DNA of 64,000 nucleotides from Populus alba (lineage: Eukaryota > Streptophyta > Magnoliopsida > Malpighiales > Salicaceae), in the NCBI RefSeq assembly GCF_005239225.2, contig NC_133296.1, positions 10,540,001 to 10,604,000 of the forward strand, given 5' to 3'. Position 1 is the first letter of the stretch; each line of letters opens with the position of its first letter. The notes below the pieces were generated by a model, which worked only from the letters and a program-made list of their open reading frames with translations, was not told the DNA's origin and did not search any database. Made by a program: the position numbers and the translations under genes. Shown in pieces: positions 12,430-25,200 of the stretch.

Positions 12430-14018
12430 TTCAATACAACATCTGCACATTCAGGAGCAACAACAACTTTTTACTAGTTGGATGGACAACTGCATCTGCA
12501 CATGCAGAGAGAGCAAGATTATAACAAGGAGTTTTACTAGAAACAACTTCAATAACAGTCACCTTCTTCCTGTTGATGGGGCTTTTAACATGTTTATTGG
12601 ACTTTCGCTTAGACTCCACCGTGATCCAGCCATCAGGAGCAACACTAGAGCCAACTGGCTAAGAAGCCACAACAAGAGAGGTTAATGTAGCCATAGGAGA
12701 AACCTAAACTAATAATGGCTAACTTTGCTCTTACGTATCTATGGATATGGCTTGCTTATATTGTTGTATTTAAGGTCCCAGTCTTTTAAAGACTCCCCCT
12801 TTACTTGATTGGTTAACCTGAGTACAACCCCTATCTTTGATACTAGATGCAGTTTTGGAGCAAAAAAGCCAAGTATGGCTAAGGGCATTACAAAAGTTAC
12901 AAAATTTTGGCAGAGATTCATAGACTACCTTTTGTTAAAGCACCGAACCAGATGGCAAAGACATCGCTACAGAGTGTGGAATGTCTTCTTGAAGGTCAAG
13001 TTCAATAAGAACTTTGCATAGGATAGGCGAGAGAGAATAAAGGTCATGTGGTCATAATAAATGGGTTTGCCTAGAACACTGACGATCTTGGATAGACATA
13101 GAGGAGACCAACAACAAATATGAAGGTTTGGAAATCTTACCTAGACAGGAGCCCTCATCATCTCCTCACTGGAGAAATCAAAAAAATTTCATCATAGGCC
13201 TTAGAATGAGGGGTTTGCCATACATAAGGTAAGGCCTACCACGAAGAGTAGAGATCTTGTCTTCCTCCCGATTAAATCTGTAGATCAGCCACCTAGAGTC
13301 ATGGATAGTGAGAGAAGCCTCACACTTCCATACAGAGAAAATGATGCCATTCAAGGCCTTATAACCAGGGCTCTTACCTGAAACATAACCAACAACACAC
13401 AAGTTCCAGACCTCAAATTGAGGTTGGAAATCTTCTGGAGAGATGGCACATGATTTAGTGAGATGATTAAGGGAGAAATTTTGTAGCTTTGTACAGGGAT
13501 CAAATGGTCAGTTAGAAGAGAAGAGATCCCGCCACACATGACTACTAGAGGCAGAAGGGAGGGGAGTACCTTCTCCTGTAGATGTATGTTGTGGACTACC
13601 CTAGAGGCGATAAGAGGAGGAATTGGAGTAGTAGGAGGGGAAAGCAGGGGTGGTGATTTGGGGGAAACATCACAACAATCATCATCAGAAAAAGAAAAAT
13701 CAAGTTGTTCCTCTTCCAATAACACTTTAACCAAAGCTTCATCTTCTGAGCAGTCTTCAACTGTAACAGTATCCAAAAGCTTAGAACCAGAACTAATCTC
13801 AGGGATGGTTGGAAGAACATCAGGGCAGAAAGGACTGATCTTGGACGGAGATAGAGAAGAAGGGACAGAAGAGGATGTATAGGAGATAACATCTGATTTA
13901 TAGCCTGAAGGCCGAGAACAATAGAGCCATCATGATTTGGATCATCAGGAACATGCACATGTAGGGTGTCTTTTCCACGAGACACTGTAGCAACAATCTT
14001 CCATCTAGTTTTGGCCAT
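12430..14018 (-). pseudogene. LINE ORF1 (DUF4283-like domain plus CCHC zinc knuckle, broken)
   Basis: The start is MAKTRWKIVATVSRGKDTLH at 14018. After a frame change an acidic linker appears (MDTVTVEDCSEDEALVKV, near 13776). After another frame change a block reads VVGYVSGKSPGYKALNGI, WKCEASLTIHDSRWLIYRF and RGRPYLMYGKPLILRPM (13400-13180), the nucleic-acid-binding DUF4283 core. It continues APVWVRFPNLHICCWSPLC, and then CNFCNALSHTWLFC, a CX2CX4HX4C knuckle (about 12870). The basic tail SKRKSNKHVKSPINRKK follows (12620-12560). L1-type ORF1 proteins coat the element RNA. Several frameshifts make this copy non-functional. Confidence 0.85.
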
Positions 14019-14215
14019 TTGAATTGAATCATAGGCGGGGAAAAAAAAGTGGGGGAACCGAGAAAAGAACAAAATCAGGTGGAAAAGATGGAGAAGGGAA
14101 GAGATCAAAGTGAGGAATACAAGGAAATCAAGGGGAAATCAAACTCTAGAATCCGCCAACGCTACCAAGGGAATCATCTCTATGGGAGGAGAGTGTCTCT
14201 CTCTAGATTCTAACT

Positions 14216-14228
14216 TTATTGTCATCTT
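14216..14228. repeat. Target-site duplication of the LINE, right copy
   Basis: TTATTGTCATCTT, identical to 8792-8804. It marks the 5' end of the LINE at about 14215. Confidence 0.85.
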
Positions 14229-14991
14229 GTTCCAATATGTTGATGCTTATAGTAGCCAAACCTTGGGTAAAAGCATTTGTCATATCTTTAAAATGCCTTA
14301 CATAAACAACCTTGGGGCATGATACCTGGATCGAGGGGATAACAATCTCTTCCTTTTCTGATCCTCTTCTTCATAGCTTGACCAACCTTTTTTCTTATTT
14401 GATATTAACAACTCTTTTATAGTCTTTCTTTCTAGGCTTAAAGTCGAGCTTAAATCTTTGATTTGCAGTCTTCAACCTTATCGGACTTATCCTCTTAGGA
14501 TTTACAGAGATAAGATCGTACTAGAAAGGAAATCTATGCTTTAAGAAATATTTGGCCATCATCCTTATGGCTTTAGAAATTATCAGTTTTTTCAATACCA
14601 TGTTTTTATGATTCCATATGTTTGATATCTTTCTCTTTGAATGAGATCTCAATTTTAGTGATGGTTTCATTAGATATCTTACAGCTAAAATCTCTCTCTT
14701 TTTTTTTTTTTCTAATCTAGTTCCTTCACCACCACGAATGCCATTAGATTCAGCACCTATTCTACATTAATAATTTCAAAAGCATGGAGATTTCCATCTT
14801 TTTCTTATTTTCAGCTACTATATAGGGAATTGCCATATTATGCATAATTGTTAAGGCCTCTTTAAGCTTAACTATCACTAATATCTCATTTGAAATATAC
14901 TTCCAACATTGATGCAATGATGTTTCCATGGCACCAACAATGTGTATCCAAAGCCATTATAATAACATGTTGTATGATGGGTGAATGTTTA
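14229..14991 (-). other. Gypsy relic sequence between LINE and protease
   Basis: No open frame longer than about 60 codons. Near 14230-14320 the minus strand reads VVYVRHFKDMTNAF and GLATISINILEQ, resembling the segment between protease and RT of gypsy elements. This supports continuity of the gypsy element across the LINE. Confidence 0.5.
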
Positions 14992-15246
14992 TCACTTACA
15001 GGTTACTAAAAACACTTGCAGGCCAATGAAAAATTTTATTTCAGTGGTCCCCACCATTTGCTTTGAGGAACCATCATAAGCCGTAGTTGTTATAGTGTTT
15101 AACAGTATATGCGTTGAATTAGCTAACATTTCATCTAGCACATGTTTTGTAAGTATATTTAAAGTTGAACCATTGTTCATCAATACTTTGCCAATAGTAC
15201 AACCTTTGCACTTCATAATGATGTATAATGGTTTATTATGACCCAT
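14992..15246 (-). pseudogene. Gypsy retropepsin-like protease (inactive)
   Basis: The minus strand reads MGHNKPLYIIMKCKGCTIGK, MNNGSTLNILTKHVLDEM and AYDGSSKQMVGTTEIKFFIG. These match the plant gypsy protease core, where the active-site motif is normally DNGS or DTGS. Here the catalytic aspartate is replaced by asparagine (NNGS). The frame ends at 14992. It would have cleaved the gag-pol polyprotein. Confidence 0.85.
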
Positions 15247-16127
15247 TCCTCAAACATCGAGCTCGTCTTTAGTGAAGTATAGGTAATTTTTCACATGGAT
15301 TATTTTGACCAGATACTTCATAGTCCTTTGGATCATGTCTTGGGGCATATATGCCTCATTCAACACTTTTTACAGCACCTTGCAATAGGGCTCAAAACTC
15401 ATGAAAAGAGACACCAAGGATATCCTAACAGAGGCTTTCTTCAGCTGCTCTACCACATTATACTCAATATGCTTTACCAGCTTTAGGAATTCACCAGTTT
15501 CTTCCTCACTTGCGAGTTTGTTTATTTCCATATCTTTGATGGCATCTATAACCTCCTATTGCTTTTCTAGCTCTTCAGGTGTAAAACAATTGCCATTTTA
15601 AGTTAATCCATCAATCTTGGTTTAAAACACAAGAGTAGGACCCTTAATATTAGAAGAATTTCCATAATTATGAGGCAATGCATTATAATTCTCATTATAG
15701 GTAACAACAAGTCTTATTAGGACAAGCTTTGGTAGGTTGCTCTCGGCATGTTAAAGCCTACAAATCTCTGCTTTCTTTCCTTGAAAACTTATCATGCCTG
15801 CGACATCATCCTTTTCCTTCTCTATTTGTAACAGACCACAAATCATCATTTGTATCACCTTTTAGTGACAACTCTTCACATTCATTGATGTTATATCTCA
15901 TTACTTCGTGGAACCTACAATAAATGTTACTCTTGCTTAAACCTAATATATTTTTTATTGGAAAACACCCGGCTTACACTAATATGTTATACAATTTATC
16001 CATAGTTACCCTTAAAACCTTATTTTTCTTTCTTCTAAACTCCACAACATTTACTCCCCCACTACTAGAGGCATGATTAGGCAAGGGGGTTGGAATTAAT
16101 GTTAGGGGTATCTTTAAAGGTTATCCA
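15247..16127 (-). other. Gypsy relic spacer between gag and protease
   Basis: AT-rich decayed sequence with only short plus-strand open frames (for example 15295-15486 and 15401-15601) of no recognisable family. The position fits the variable gag-protease linker. Confidence 0.4.
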
Positions 16128-16508
16128 TCATGCTTTGAATAATTTTAAGAGCTTCCTCTTAAATGCTGAGCAAGTATCATTATTGTAGCCAAGGTTTTCA
16201 ATATAGAACTTACAGGTTAGATCTGGTTTGTACCAATTTGGAAAGGAGGCTTTAGTTATGGAAATGAAAGAAGGCCTAGATGACCTATGGTTAACAATTT
16301 TGCATACATTTCTCCTAAGGGCATAGATAGAAGGCAATAGTTGTTTTTGGTTTCTTTGATAGGCTCTACTTGGATTATTTTCAGCTTGGTTTATCGAAGA
16401 AGGATTAGCAAAGTTGATACTGGATATTTGGGAAGATAGGGTCAGATAGTTTTGGCTTTGGTAGCTTTGGATTTGATAATTATTTTTACTTTTATACTCT
16501 TCTTCCAC
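16128..16508 (-). pseudogene. Gypsy gag C-terminal region
   Basis: A 126-codon open segment. The C-terminal half reads WYKPDLTCKFYIENLGYNND and TCSAFKRKLLKLFKA, matching the gag C-terminal block of plant gypsy elements that usually reads like CEYHGGAPGHSIENCLAFK. The Asn/Gln/Ser-rich N-terminal half is a linker. A fragment only. Confidence 0.6.
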
Positions 16509-17244
16509 ATTGCTTATCTCATCATCATTTTTCCTCTTAGTAAACCCTTTCTTCTTTGTAGGTTTTAATGTTCTACCGGCTCTTATATCTCATTCTTTGT
16601 AACTTCACTCCTCCCTCTCTCTTGTTTTTCTATTCAACCAGCCCTTGTTTATTTAAGGTGGTTCTGTATTTTTGTACAATGGTCACAATGCCCTTATTTT
16701 ATCTTAAATCATCAATTTGCCACTAACTTTTCCTAAATCATAAATTAATCTATCATTTGGGGTTTACTACACACATGAGACTTCATATAAATATTATTCA
16801 TTTACTTAGTGTTGGTTCCTTTTTTTCTTTTTTACTCATGTCTTTTATAAGGATGTTATGATAATATTTTCAAATATAAGTACTAAGAGCTAAATGTTGA
16901 AGACAAAGCGTGAAGAGATAACCTAGACTTTACTTGTGGCTTAGGGGAGCACCATGGCTTTTCAAGCCATAAGGGGTGTATATTAGACTTTTGAAACCTA
17001 ATTCTGTAGCTTAAAGAAGGCCCTTCATAAGGGTCCGTATGGGAAGGATGCTTAGGTAATGCACTTATGTGTCACTAAAAAGAGTATCAGAAAGGCTGAT
17101 TAGAACCTTTTTACCTATTAGCATAGAATAAATGAGCTAGAGTTGATCCTAACTAAAGCCAATATGGATGATAACAAGGCTTAAGCTAATATGTTTAGGT
17201 GAGTTCTCTGAAAGACACTTTTAAGGAGCTCAAAACCTGTTTTT

Positions 17245-18170
17245 TTTTTAGAGGAGCTAGCTCTATTAACACTTTAGAGGATAAACTAATAAAGCTATTA
17301 GGTAATTTGTATTTTTTTAACCTATTTAAGGGAATCAAAATAGACTTTATACAAATCTTCGACCTAGTTGTTAGTGATGTTTCCGAATCCATGTTAAAGT
17401 AATTGTTTAGGGTGAGTATTTGGATTGAAGCTTGAAGATGAGAAGCCCTTTACAAAAATTAGGTAAGAAAAACACTCTTGAAGGACATTGAAGTTATAGT
17501 GGAAGGCCCAATGAAGCAAGGAGAGAACTTTCCATAAATGGTGGAAGCTATTGTAGAGATATCCAAAAAACAAGACTAAATCAAGAAGCTTGTGTTTGCT
17601 GCTCTTGCTGTTACAAAAGAGATAACTTTGACTTAGAAATGGCTAGAGAAAACCCAATGGTAAAGGTTCCCACAAGGAAGGGAATGCAACTTTATAACTT
17701 ATTTTTTAGAGGAGCTAGCTCTATTAACACTTTAGAGGATAAACTAATAAAGCTATTAGGTAATCTGTATTTTTTTTAACCTATTTAAGGGAATCAAAAT
17801 AGACTTTATGCAAATCTTTGACCTAGTTGCTGGTGATGTTTCCGAATCCATGTTAAAGTAATTGTTTAAGGTGAGTATTTGGATTGGAGTTTGAAGATGA
17901 GAAGCCCTTTACAAAAATTAGGTAAGAAAAACAATCCTGAAGGATGTTGAAGTTATAGTGGAAGGCCCAATGAAGCAAGGACAAAACTTTCCATAAATGG
18001 TGGAAGCTATTGTAGAGATATCCAAAAAAAAAAAGACTAAATCAAGAAGCTTGTGTTTGCTTGCTCTTGCTATTACAAAAGAGATAACTTTAACTTAGAA
18101 ATGGCTAGAGAAAACCCAATGGTGAAGGTACCCACAAGGAAGGGAATGCAACTTTATAACTTATTTAGGG
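17245..18170. repeat. Tandem duplication of about 460 bp inside the gypsy relic
   Basis: The block starting tttagaggagctagctctat at about 17248 and ending gcaactttataactt at 17700 recurs at about 17706-18163, an offset of 458-462 bases. Differences are scattered substitutions and small indels. No coding frame is kept in either copy. Confidence 0.85.
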
Positions 18171-18378
18171 GTGCACTAGACTTTTCCCTTTTTATATTTA
18201 GGTAGAAGTTTCTTTTTTTATGAATTACTAAAGATAACCCTCGACAATTAGTCTTTAGATCTCTTTTTAAAAGGCATAAGAATCATTAATATTGTGTCTT
18301 TCTATCTATTTTTTAAAGGCATAACAATCATTAATATTGTGTCTCCTATCTTTATGAAACAATTAGTACTTATTGGAG

Positions 18379-18394
<16 letters not shown>

Positions 18395-18412
<18 letters not shown>
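18395..18412. repeat. (TA)n microsatellite
   Basis: An uninterrupted AT dinucleotide run is visible at about 18385-18412. Confidence 0.8.
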
Positions 18413-18589
18413 GTGTCACTCCTCATAGAAGAAGGGTATTGCATGAATTATTTCCCTTTAATAGCAGTAAACACCTCAGTCCTAGTACTATTTAGACATG
18501 TTCATGAGTCTGAGAAAGACAAATTGATAATAAATTAATCATTTTAGATTCTTATAGATGCTTATGAACGTTTAAGAGACCTTTCATGT

Positions 18590-19100
18590 TCGGAGATTTC
18601 TATCTTCATCTTATGCTTCAAGAACCAGGACTTGTTTCACCTTGAAAAGAGTCCAAAATGAGAGAACATAAAATTGTTTCCATAGGGTCAAGTTATAAAC
18701 ATCAATAAAGGCTTCAATGACAATGAGATCAAGTAATCCTTCCACTTAGAGAATCTCTTTGTTAAATCTTTTCAATTATGTTCTAGTACTCTTATCCTAG
18801 TATTGTGTGATAGTAAGAGCTTAATATAGTTTTTTTAGCTGAAATGATGGTGCTAAAGTGGATGACAAACTTTGAAAAAAGGTCATAGAAATCAAATATG
18901 AAGATTGGCTCTAAGTTATGATACCACGCCTGAGTAAATCTGTGAAACATAGTTGGAAGAATCTTGCACATATGTCAATGTCTTATAATAAGAACTCTAA
19001 GTTATTGCATATATTTTATATGTGTTCTTCTGAGCCTATAAACCCATTATAATTTTTCAAGTTCATATTTATGATGATGAGGTGAGTATCTAATACTTGT
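18590..19100 (-). pseudogene. Gypsy gag core (capsid region), broken
   Basis: Reading the minus strand from about 19075: MNLKNYNGFIGSEEHI, then FNKEIL, VEGLLDLIVIEAFIDVY and LTLWKQFYVL. These are the retrotransposon gag landmarks (normally LKNYNGTTDPEEHI and FNKEILQVEELLDPIAIEAF). Stops and frame changes are frequent. It marks the 5' end of the gypsy coding region. Confidence 0.75.
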
Positions 19101-19110
19101 TTAGATAATA

Positions 19111-20890
19111 GAGAATCCCTTACTTGGTGGGGTTGTACTTTTCTTTTAAGGCTTATTAAATAAATATTTCACTTTTTTTCCAGAACTTTTTTTATTCATG
19201 ACTACCAAAGAAAGACTCTAATGAGAATTAATAATAATGATAGTAAATGCCCATGTGATTGCAACCATTTTATGCTTTGTCATTGGATTTACAGAGATCA
19301 TATATATAGAGTGCTTAGTTTGAGAACATTCCTTAAGATGGTGAAAGTGGTCGTTGGGTGGATTTTAAGAGCGATAGTGTCCTTATTAACTCTTTGTATC
19401 TCCTTTTAGTCTACCTCTTCTAAGAATCAAAGTTATTTATATGTTCTTGGTGGTGCAATGGTAACTCTAATTGTAGTGCCACCTACAAGAGATAGGCAAG
19501 GTTTTAAATTGCTTTTGCATGGCCAAAAGAGTTTTAACGAGCATTCTTATTATTATATAAGTTGATGGAGATCTAGGATCATTAATGGAGATCCTATGTT
19601 GTGGAGGTCTATAACCCTTCATTGTCTTAGATTGTATAAATTATATATCATGGAAAAAAGATGAAGAGTTAATAAAATGAAAAGGAAATGATCAAACCTT
19701 TGTTATGCCTTGTCATAGACTGCATCACTAACAAAGTCTAGAGCTTGGTTGAAGGTCCACAAACTCTTGAAAAACAAGTCCTTATGTTATATAAGGGACT
19801 CTTTAAAGCTTAATTTATAAAAATGTTGCCTTAATAAATGTAGATGATAAATGTAGGAAAAGAAAATGTTCACTTTGTGTATTAATGGTGCTGATTTTTC
19901 TATCCTAGTAATTCACATTTATATACTCATAAATCATAACAACTCACAAGGAGCAGAGGGTAAAAATGGGAATAATAATGTAGCCTTTATACACTCAAGT
20001 CCTTGTAGATCGAATAAAAAATCTATTCAATAATAAATGAAATATAAAGATTGTTAAATTTTGAGTTGAAAATGAAAAAAAAAAACCCAAAATATACAAC
20101 GAAAGCTTGATCAAGAGTTGAGTAAAATTAAAAAAAAAATATATGGGCAAAAAAAAAGGAAGCTAAAAAGAATTGTTAATAATAAAAATTAGATTGAAAA
20201 ATAAAATTTAAATTGAAAACAAAAATAATTTGCTAGCATAATTCCCCACATTATAGCCCATTAGATGGCCTGGATTCCAAATCCAATTGAGTTAAAGTTA
20301 GCTCCACGTGCTATTTGATCAAAGAGCCTAATTCCAACTCATTCACCTAATTCAAAACCTAATTTGGCTCTATAACAATTTCAAGATGTTGTAAACCCCT
20401 ACTTAACTTGATTAGATTTAAACGCAAAACAACAAAATATTAAAGGAAAAATTCATAAAATAAAATTAAAATAAAATCAAAGTAAAATGAAAAAATAAAC
20501 ACCATATTAAATCAACCTCTGTTAATCAAGTCTAACCCACTACATATTCGGTTAGGATCATAAGATGATTATAATGACCTAAACTGGTTTAACCAAATAA
20601 CCAAATATCTCTTTCATTTCCCTTTACTTCTTTTCTCCATGGTCAAGTGAAGTTTGGATCTAAACTATAGAACCACAACAAAACCAAAAACCAAATAAAT
20701 AAAAATTTCTCTTATCATCTCCCTTCCTTTCTCCCCATACGAGAGAGAGAAATGAAGTTTGAAACCAAATTAAAAACCTATAAAAAAATCAACTTAAATA
20801 GTTATCAAAGAATAAGGACTAAAAACAATGACAAGGAGCTGAATTAAAAAAAAAAAAAAAAAATAGCTGACAAGCATATGCTAGTGCTAG
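19111..20890 (-). other. Probable 5' LTR/leader region of the gypsy relic
   Basis: No gene. The minus strand has a TATA-like gagtatataaatgtg near 19923 and a pyrimidine- and A-rich structure typical of LTR plus leader. I could not find a matching second LTR on the other side, so the assignment is by position only. An A-run sits at 20847-20864. Confidence 0.3.
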
Positions 20891-22200
20891 CATGTGGGAA
20901 AGCGGCGCATGCAGCTTTATCCAAGGAAAACATCTTGTTATCCTCCCAATCCCATGGCGGCTCAAGTTGTCAATGGAGAAACAACACAGCTCCAATATCC
21001 CCATTTCCTTTCTTCTCTCCTTTTCCCTCTTACCTCTCCCTCCCTTGATTTTCATGCAATACCTGTAGAGAATATATACACATAAAACATCCATCTCAAA
21101 GTAACCATTTACAAGCTCGGAATTAGTAACCACTGACATTCAACCACCAACTTCAAAGTGAAGAGGTTGTTGTCAGTAGTCGCAATTGCAATCGGAAATT
21201 ACAATATATGGTTCCCTTGATGAGGATATCGCAAATTTTATAGAATCCATACAAGCAAAATTGCACACCAGCCATGCAAAAATGACAGCAATTTCAAAAA
21301 TAAAAAATAAAACTCCAAGAATAGGGAGCGGAGCAAAAAAAATACAGCAAATGGATTTCAAGGACTCCTTGCATCCATTGTTCTATCTGGGGCAAGCTGT
21401 AAGAACCCGGTATTGAGGAGCTATAGTCTTATGTACACAAACACCCTCTTCTCTTCTAAAGATTCTGAAGTATAGGGTTCGGAATAAGCAAATGCTTCAT
21501 GATGGGTGTTTTGCAGAATCTACAATGCAGTTAAATATTATTTCTACGAACTAGTCATAATACATATTCCTTCCATACATTTCAAGAGAGTGAGGATGGG
21601 AAAATAGACATACTACAGTGAGTCCTTGAAAGGAGAAATGAAAATGTAATGAAACAATCAATGATGAAGACTCTTGAGTGTTTAAAGAGGCATGGCAGCT
21701 CAGGGTCAAAGGAAAAATTGAACAAAAATCAGAGGCTATGATCCATATGGATGGCCAGGTAAAATTTGATCCATTGGAAAAACATACTTTAAACCAAAGT
21801 GATCGTCATGCCAGGTGGAGAAAACACAACATATCTGCAGGAAAACTGCAGCTTCATCTATCACATGAAGAGAAAAACACCTAATATGCTAATCATTGGG
21901 CTGCCCAACGCTATCAGATGACGACCACCCCTCATCACATTTATAATCTTCTCCAAATAGTACAGTAAAGGCTAGGTAAGGTAATTCTCTTCCATTCAAT
22001 TATTATTAGTGTGAAGAAAGACTTTGGAGAGTGCAAATAGGCCACTCCACATCTTTCTCATGAAGAATTAGGAAAACTTTGTTGGCAGACAGCATGAAAT
22101 GGTTTGAATAATTCCACCAGTAAATTCAACAGTTCAATGTTCATCAAAGTTCAACATTTCAGTGTCCTTTCTATCTCAACAACAATTTTCAACTACAAAC
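20891..22200 (-). other. Region downstream of the DRP2 pseudogene, probably its 3' exon remnants and 3' UTR
   Basis: On the minus strand at about 21900-21945 a stretch (gatgaggggtggtcgtcatc) resembles the Asp-Asp-Trp-Arg-Ser segment of the DRP2 C-terminal tail, but it is short and out of frame. The rest is AT-rich with no gene. Short plus-strand frames at 21186-21416 and 21678-21884 have no family resemblance. Confidence 0.35.
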
Positions 22201-25200
22201 CTGCTCTATCACCATTAGGCCAGCTAGAAGCAGCAGCAGCAGCTCAGTTGTCATGGATGCTGAGTTGGCGTGTTAGCTTTGAAAGGAGGGAGGACTGTTT
22301 CTGGTAACGCTCCCTCCTGCGCTTTACATTCTTGTCCTCTTGAAGAAGCTCTTCAATTCTGGCTGTGCTTTGAGCACTAATCATAGTCAAATACAAAATG
22401 GATCGTTACAATTCCCTTAAAAACAGTTTCAAAATTTATGTTTCAGTCACAGGAAAATTCCAGTAGAACAGGCATCCATGTGACAAACAGGATACTAATA
22501 ATAATCACATGAACTGATCCAACAAGTAGCTATGTATGAGCTTCCTAGTAAAGCAATGGACAAAAGTAATCAAATACGGAAAAAGACACTGCACCATACC
22601 TGATAGAGTTATACAACTGATTCAGCATATCTTCCTTTGCTTTCTCAAACAACTGCCTGATTGACCAATTACGAAGCATTATAAAAGCCTCTCATAAGTG
22701 AGAAGCTATAAGGAGAAAATAAAAACAAAAAAAAAATGATGACAAGCTTACTTTGGGTACATTAGCGGCCAAGCTATTCAGAACTGCCTCTACATATCCA
22801 CACACTTCTTGAGACATCCATCGAAGTTCTTCTTCAGGATCCACAGGCCTTCGAGCCATCAAATCCTGCATGCAAAAAAACAAGTTTGTTTCTGATGAAT
22901 TTCAAAGCCTAACTCAGAAATGTTCAAGTTCTGTACTTTTAACCTTTATGCACATGCTTACTGGACCAAACTGCTTCACAGAATACATAACTAAACCAAC
23001 CCGCATACATAGCGAGGAAAACATTGGCGGTAGCAAGAGAATTAATCCAAAGGAGGATTTCACTATAGGTGAACCAATGTGCAGTATGTAATCATACCAA
23101 TGAACCACCCAAAATACTCTCCCGCGTTGCAGGACCACCTTCAGGAGATACACCCCTCATTTGCCCTCATTTAGAAGGTTGAGCAACCTTTGATATCTTG
23201 TTCATCCATTCAACTTTGTCAGCCATGCTCTCAGCTTTCAAAACAACAGCACTGTGAGCTGCAAGATAAAAGGACAGTTAGAAATGTAACAGCAGCTGCA
23301 AACAACATAAGAGGAAAGAAAATTCACTTGAGAAGTACAAAAGATGCATACCTTTCAAAACAGTTTTGTATGGAACCTTGCTGGTTATCTTGAATATAAG
23401 ACTGGGTGCTTTAGCATCTGGTCCATTGGCTTTTTTATCCTTTGAACTCTTAGGAGGAGGTTCTTCCTCATCTGGAACCTCTTCAATATTGCATTCCTGC
23501 AAAATAAATAGATCAGATGAGACAAATCATTTGCATGCACAGCCATAAAATTGACCATAGATTAATCCAGTTATTACCTTGCAAAATGCGTGTCCGGTAG
23601 AATTATATCAAGTATAGTGCAAATAGAAAAGGAGCCAATTTGGGAGGACACACAAGGCAACAATAAATAAAAAAGGTATTGACACGGCCTTCACTTGCTT
23701 AAAAGGAAAACTAGTTATCACAAATACCAGAAGAAAAAACAGTTCAACAACATGGTTGCACACCAGACTTAATCCATCCCTCCAGGAAGATATTGGTACA
23801 GCAGGTTAGATAACTGGTCTCTCAATGCTTAGTAAAACGTTTCAAGTATTGGAATCTTAAAGGCACCATTTTGCTGTGTACTGGTTCTCACCTTCTAGAG
23901 CATTAATAAATAATATTCTATGTCCAAAAAGAGAAGGAAACAGGCCTTCAAAGACAGCTACACTGCCAATCCAATGGAATCACAATATTATTGTGCCAGA
24001 AAAAGCCCTACATTTCCCCTTTTTTCACTTTTCAATTTACAGTAGTATATGTTATAGAAATAGAGCAACAATATTTTTGGAGACAATAATCTATTTTTCC
24101 ATAAAGAAAATGACAAAGCTCTAATACCAACTAGCACAAACAAAAACACAAGAAAGATAGCAAGAACAAGCAATATAAAATTTTATCGAATAGTATTACA
24201 CCACAAACCCTAATTCAAAATTTTGTTACTGAACATTTCACCACACAAATATTCTAATAAAAAACTCCCTATTATAATTCTTCTAGGCTGCTTATATGCT
24301 AGTAAAAAGTCATAAACAAAGCTGGAAAAATAATAAAAGAGTTCAAATTCAAATAGGAAAAAGGAATCGTAAATCAATTAAGAAAATATAGCAAATCCCG
24401 AACAGTAACTTCTAGGCCTTATTTGAAGGCCCCCCTAAACTCCAATGGGTATGAATTTTGATCTAAAGGAAACAACGCCTCTACACTCTTCTAATAAAAT
24501 TTCAGTCCGATTCAACGATTGGATCAAAATAATGCTTGTTAACATAAAATTGCATGTTAAGGAAAAATCCCCTACACCAGAAAAGGATCTAAAGATGCAG
24601 TCTTTTTCCATCTCAAAAACAGACCTGAATTCAGATGGTGATTACAACATCAATTTTATTCTTTAACACCTGAACATTTGATATTTGAGCCAACATTGGT
24701 AGTAAACAGACAAATAAATAAAAGCACATCTACTAACATATGAATTTTCATTTCATGCACTGCTCCTATCCAATCCCTAAATAATTTTTGTTTCTAGAAA
24801 CCTCACACACCATAGACCAATACTTCATCAGAGATTAACACCTCCCCCAAAACAAAACACACATCTGTAAAGGCTCTCCTCCATTGCAGTCTACATAATA
24901 TACTACTAATTAAACATTTTAGAAGTCCAAAACTAGTTTAAAAAAAAATAAAAATAAAAAGCTGAAAAGGATACCTAAAATCGAGTACCATGAAATTAGG
25001 GATGATCCAGAAGCAAAAGAGTGATAATTGACCATACCTCCAAAGTGATGACACCACGAAAATGTCTCTCCTCTTGCTTTTTTGTGTAACCAAGCTGTTA
25101 AATAAAAAATGGATGAGTTTAATCCTACCAATCATCTACATAAGAGACGTGCAAGATTAAATACCACCAATTATAGCAACTAGATTAACTGTTTCCGCAC

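Larger units (their letters stand above)
8805..14215 (-). mobile_element. L1-type non-LTR retrotransposon (LINE), about 5.4 kb
   Basis: The element runs right to left. Its 5' end is near 14215, ORF1 starts at 14018, ORF2 at 12171, and a 3' UTR of about 480 bases ends in a poly(A) tail, seen as a T-run at 8805-8823. A perfect 13-bp target-site duplication flanks it. ORF1 carries a DUF4283-like domain and a CCHC knuckle, and ORF2 carries an EN N-terminus, RT, and a C-terminal zf-RVT-like segment, the standard plant L1 layout. Both ORFs have frameshifts and stops, and most of the endonuclease is missing. It sits in the middle of the gypsy relic. Confidence 0.92.
6290..19110 (-). mobile_element. 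Decayed Ty3/gypsy LTR retrotransposon, split by a LINE
   Basis: On the minus strand the pieces follow the gypsy order: gag (19100-18590), gag C-terminal region (16508-16128), protease (15246-14992), pre-RT linker (8290-7920), RT (7910-7210) and RNase H remnants (7060-6290). All are broken by stops or frameshifts, and catalytic Asp residues are lost in both protease and RT. No integrase was found. The LINE at 8805-14215 lies between protease and RT. LTRs could not be delimited; the right-hand flank (19.1-20.9 kb) probably holds the 5' LTR. Gypsy identity follows from the characteristic protein order and motifs. Confidence 0.85.

Noticed and set aside
13538..13882. 114-codon plus-strand open frame in the LINE
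   Set aside because: It is the antisense of the acidic ORF1 linker.
22104..23548. Plus-strand open frames of 60-80 codons across the DRP2 3' half
   Set aside because: They are opposite-strand shadows of the DRP2 exons and introns.
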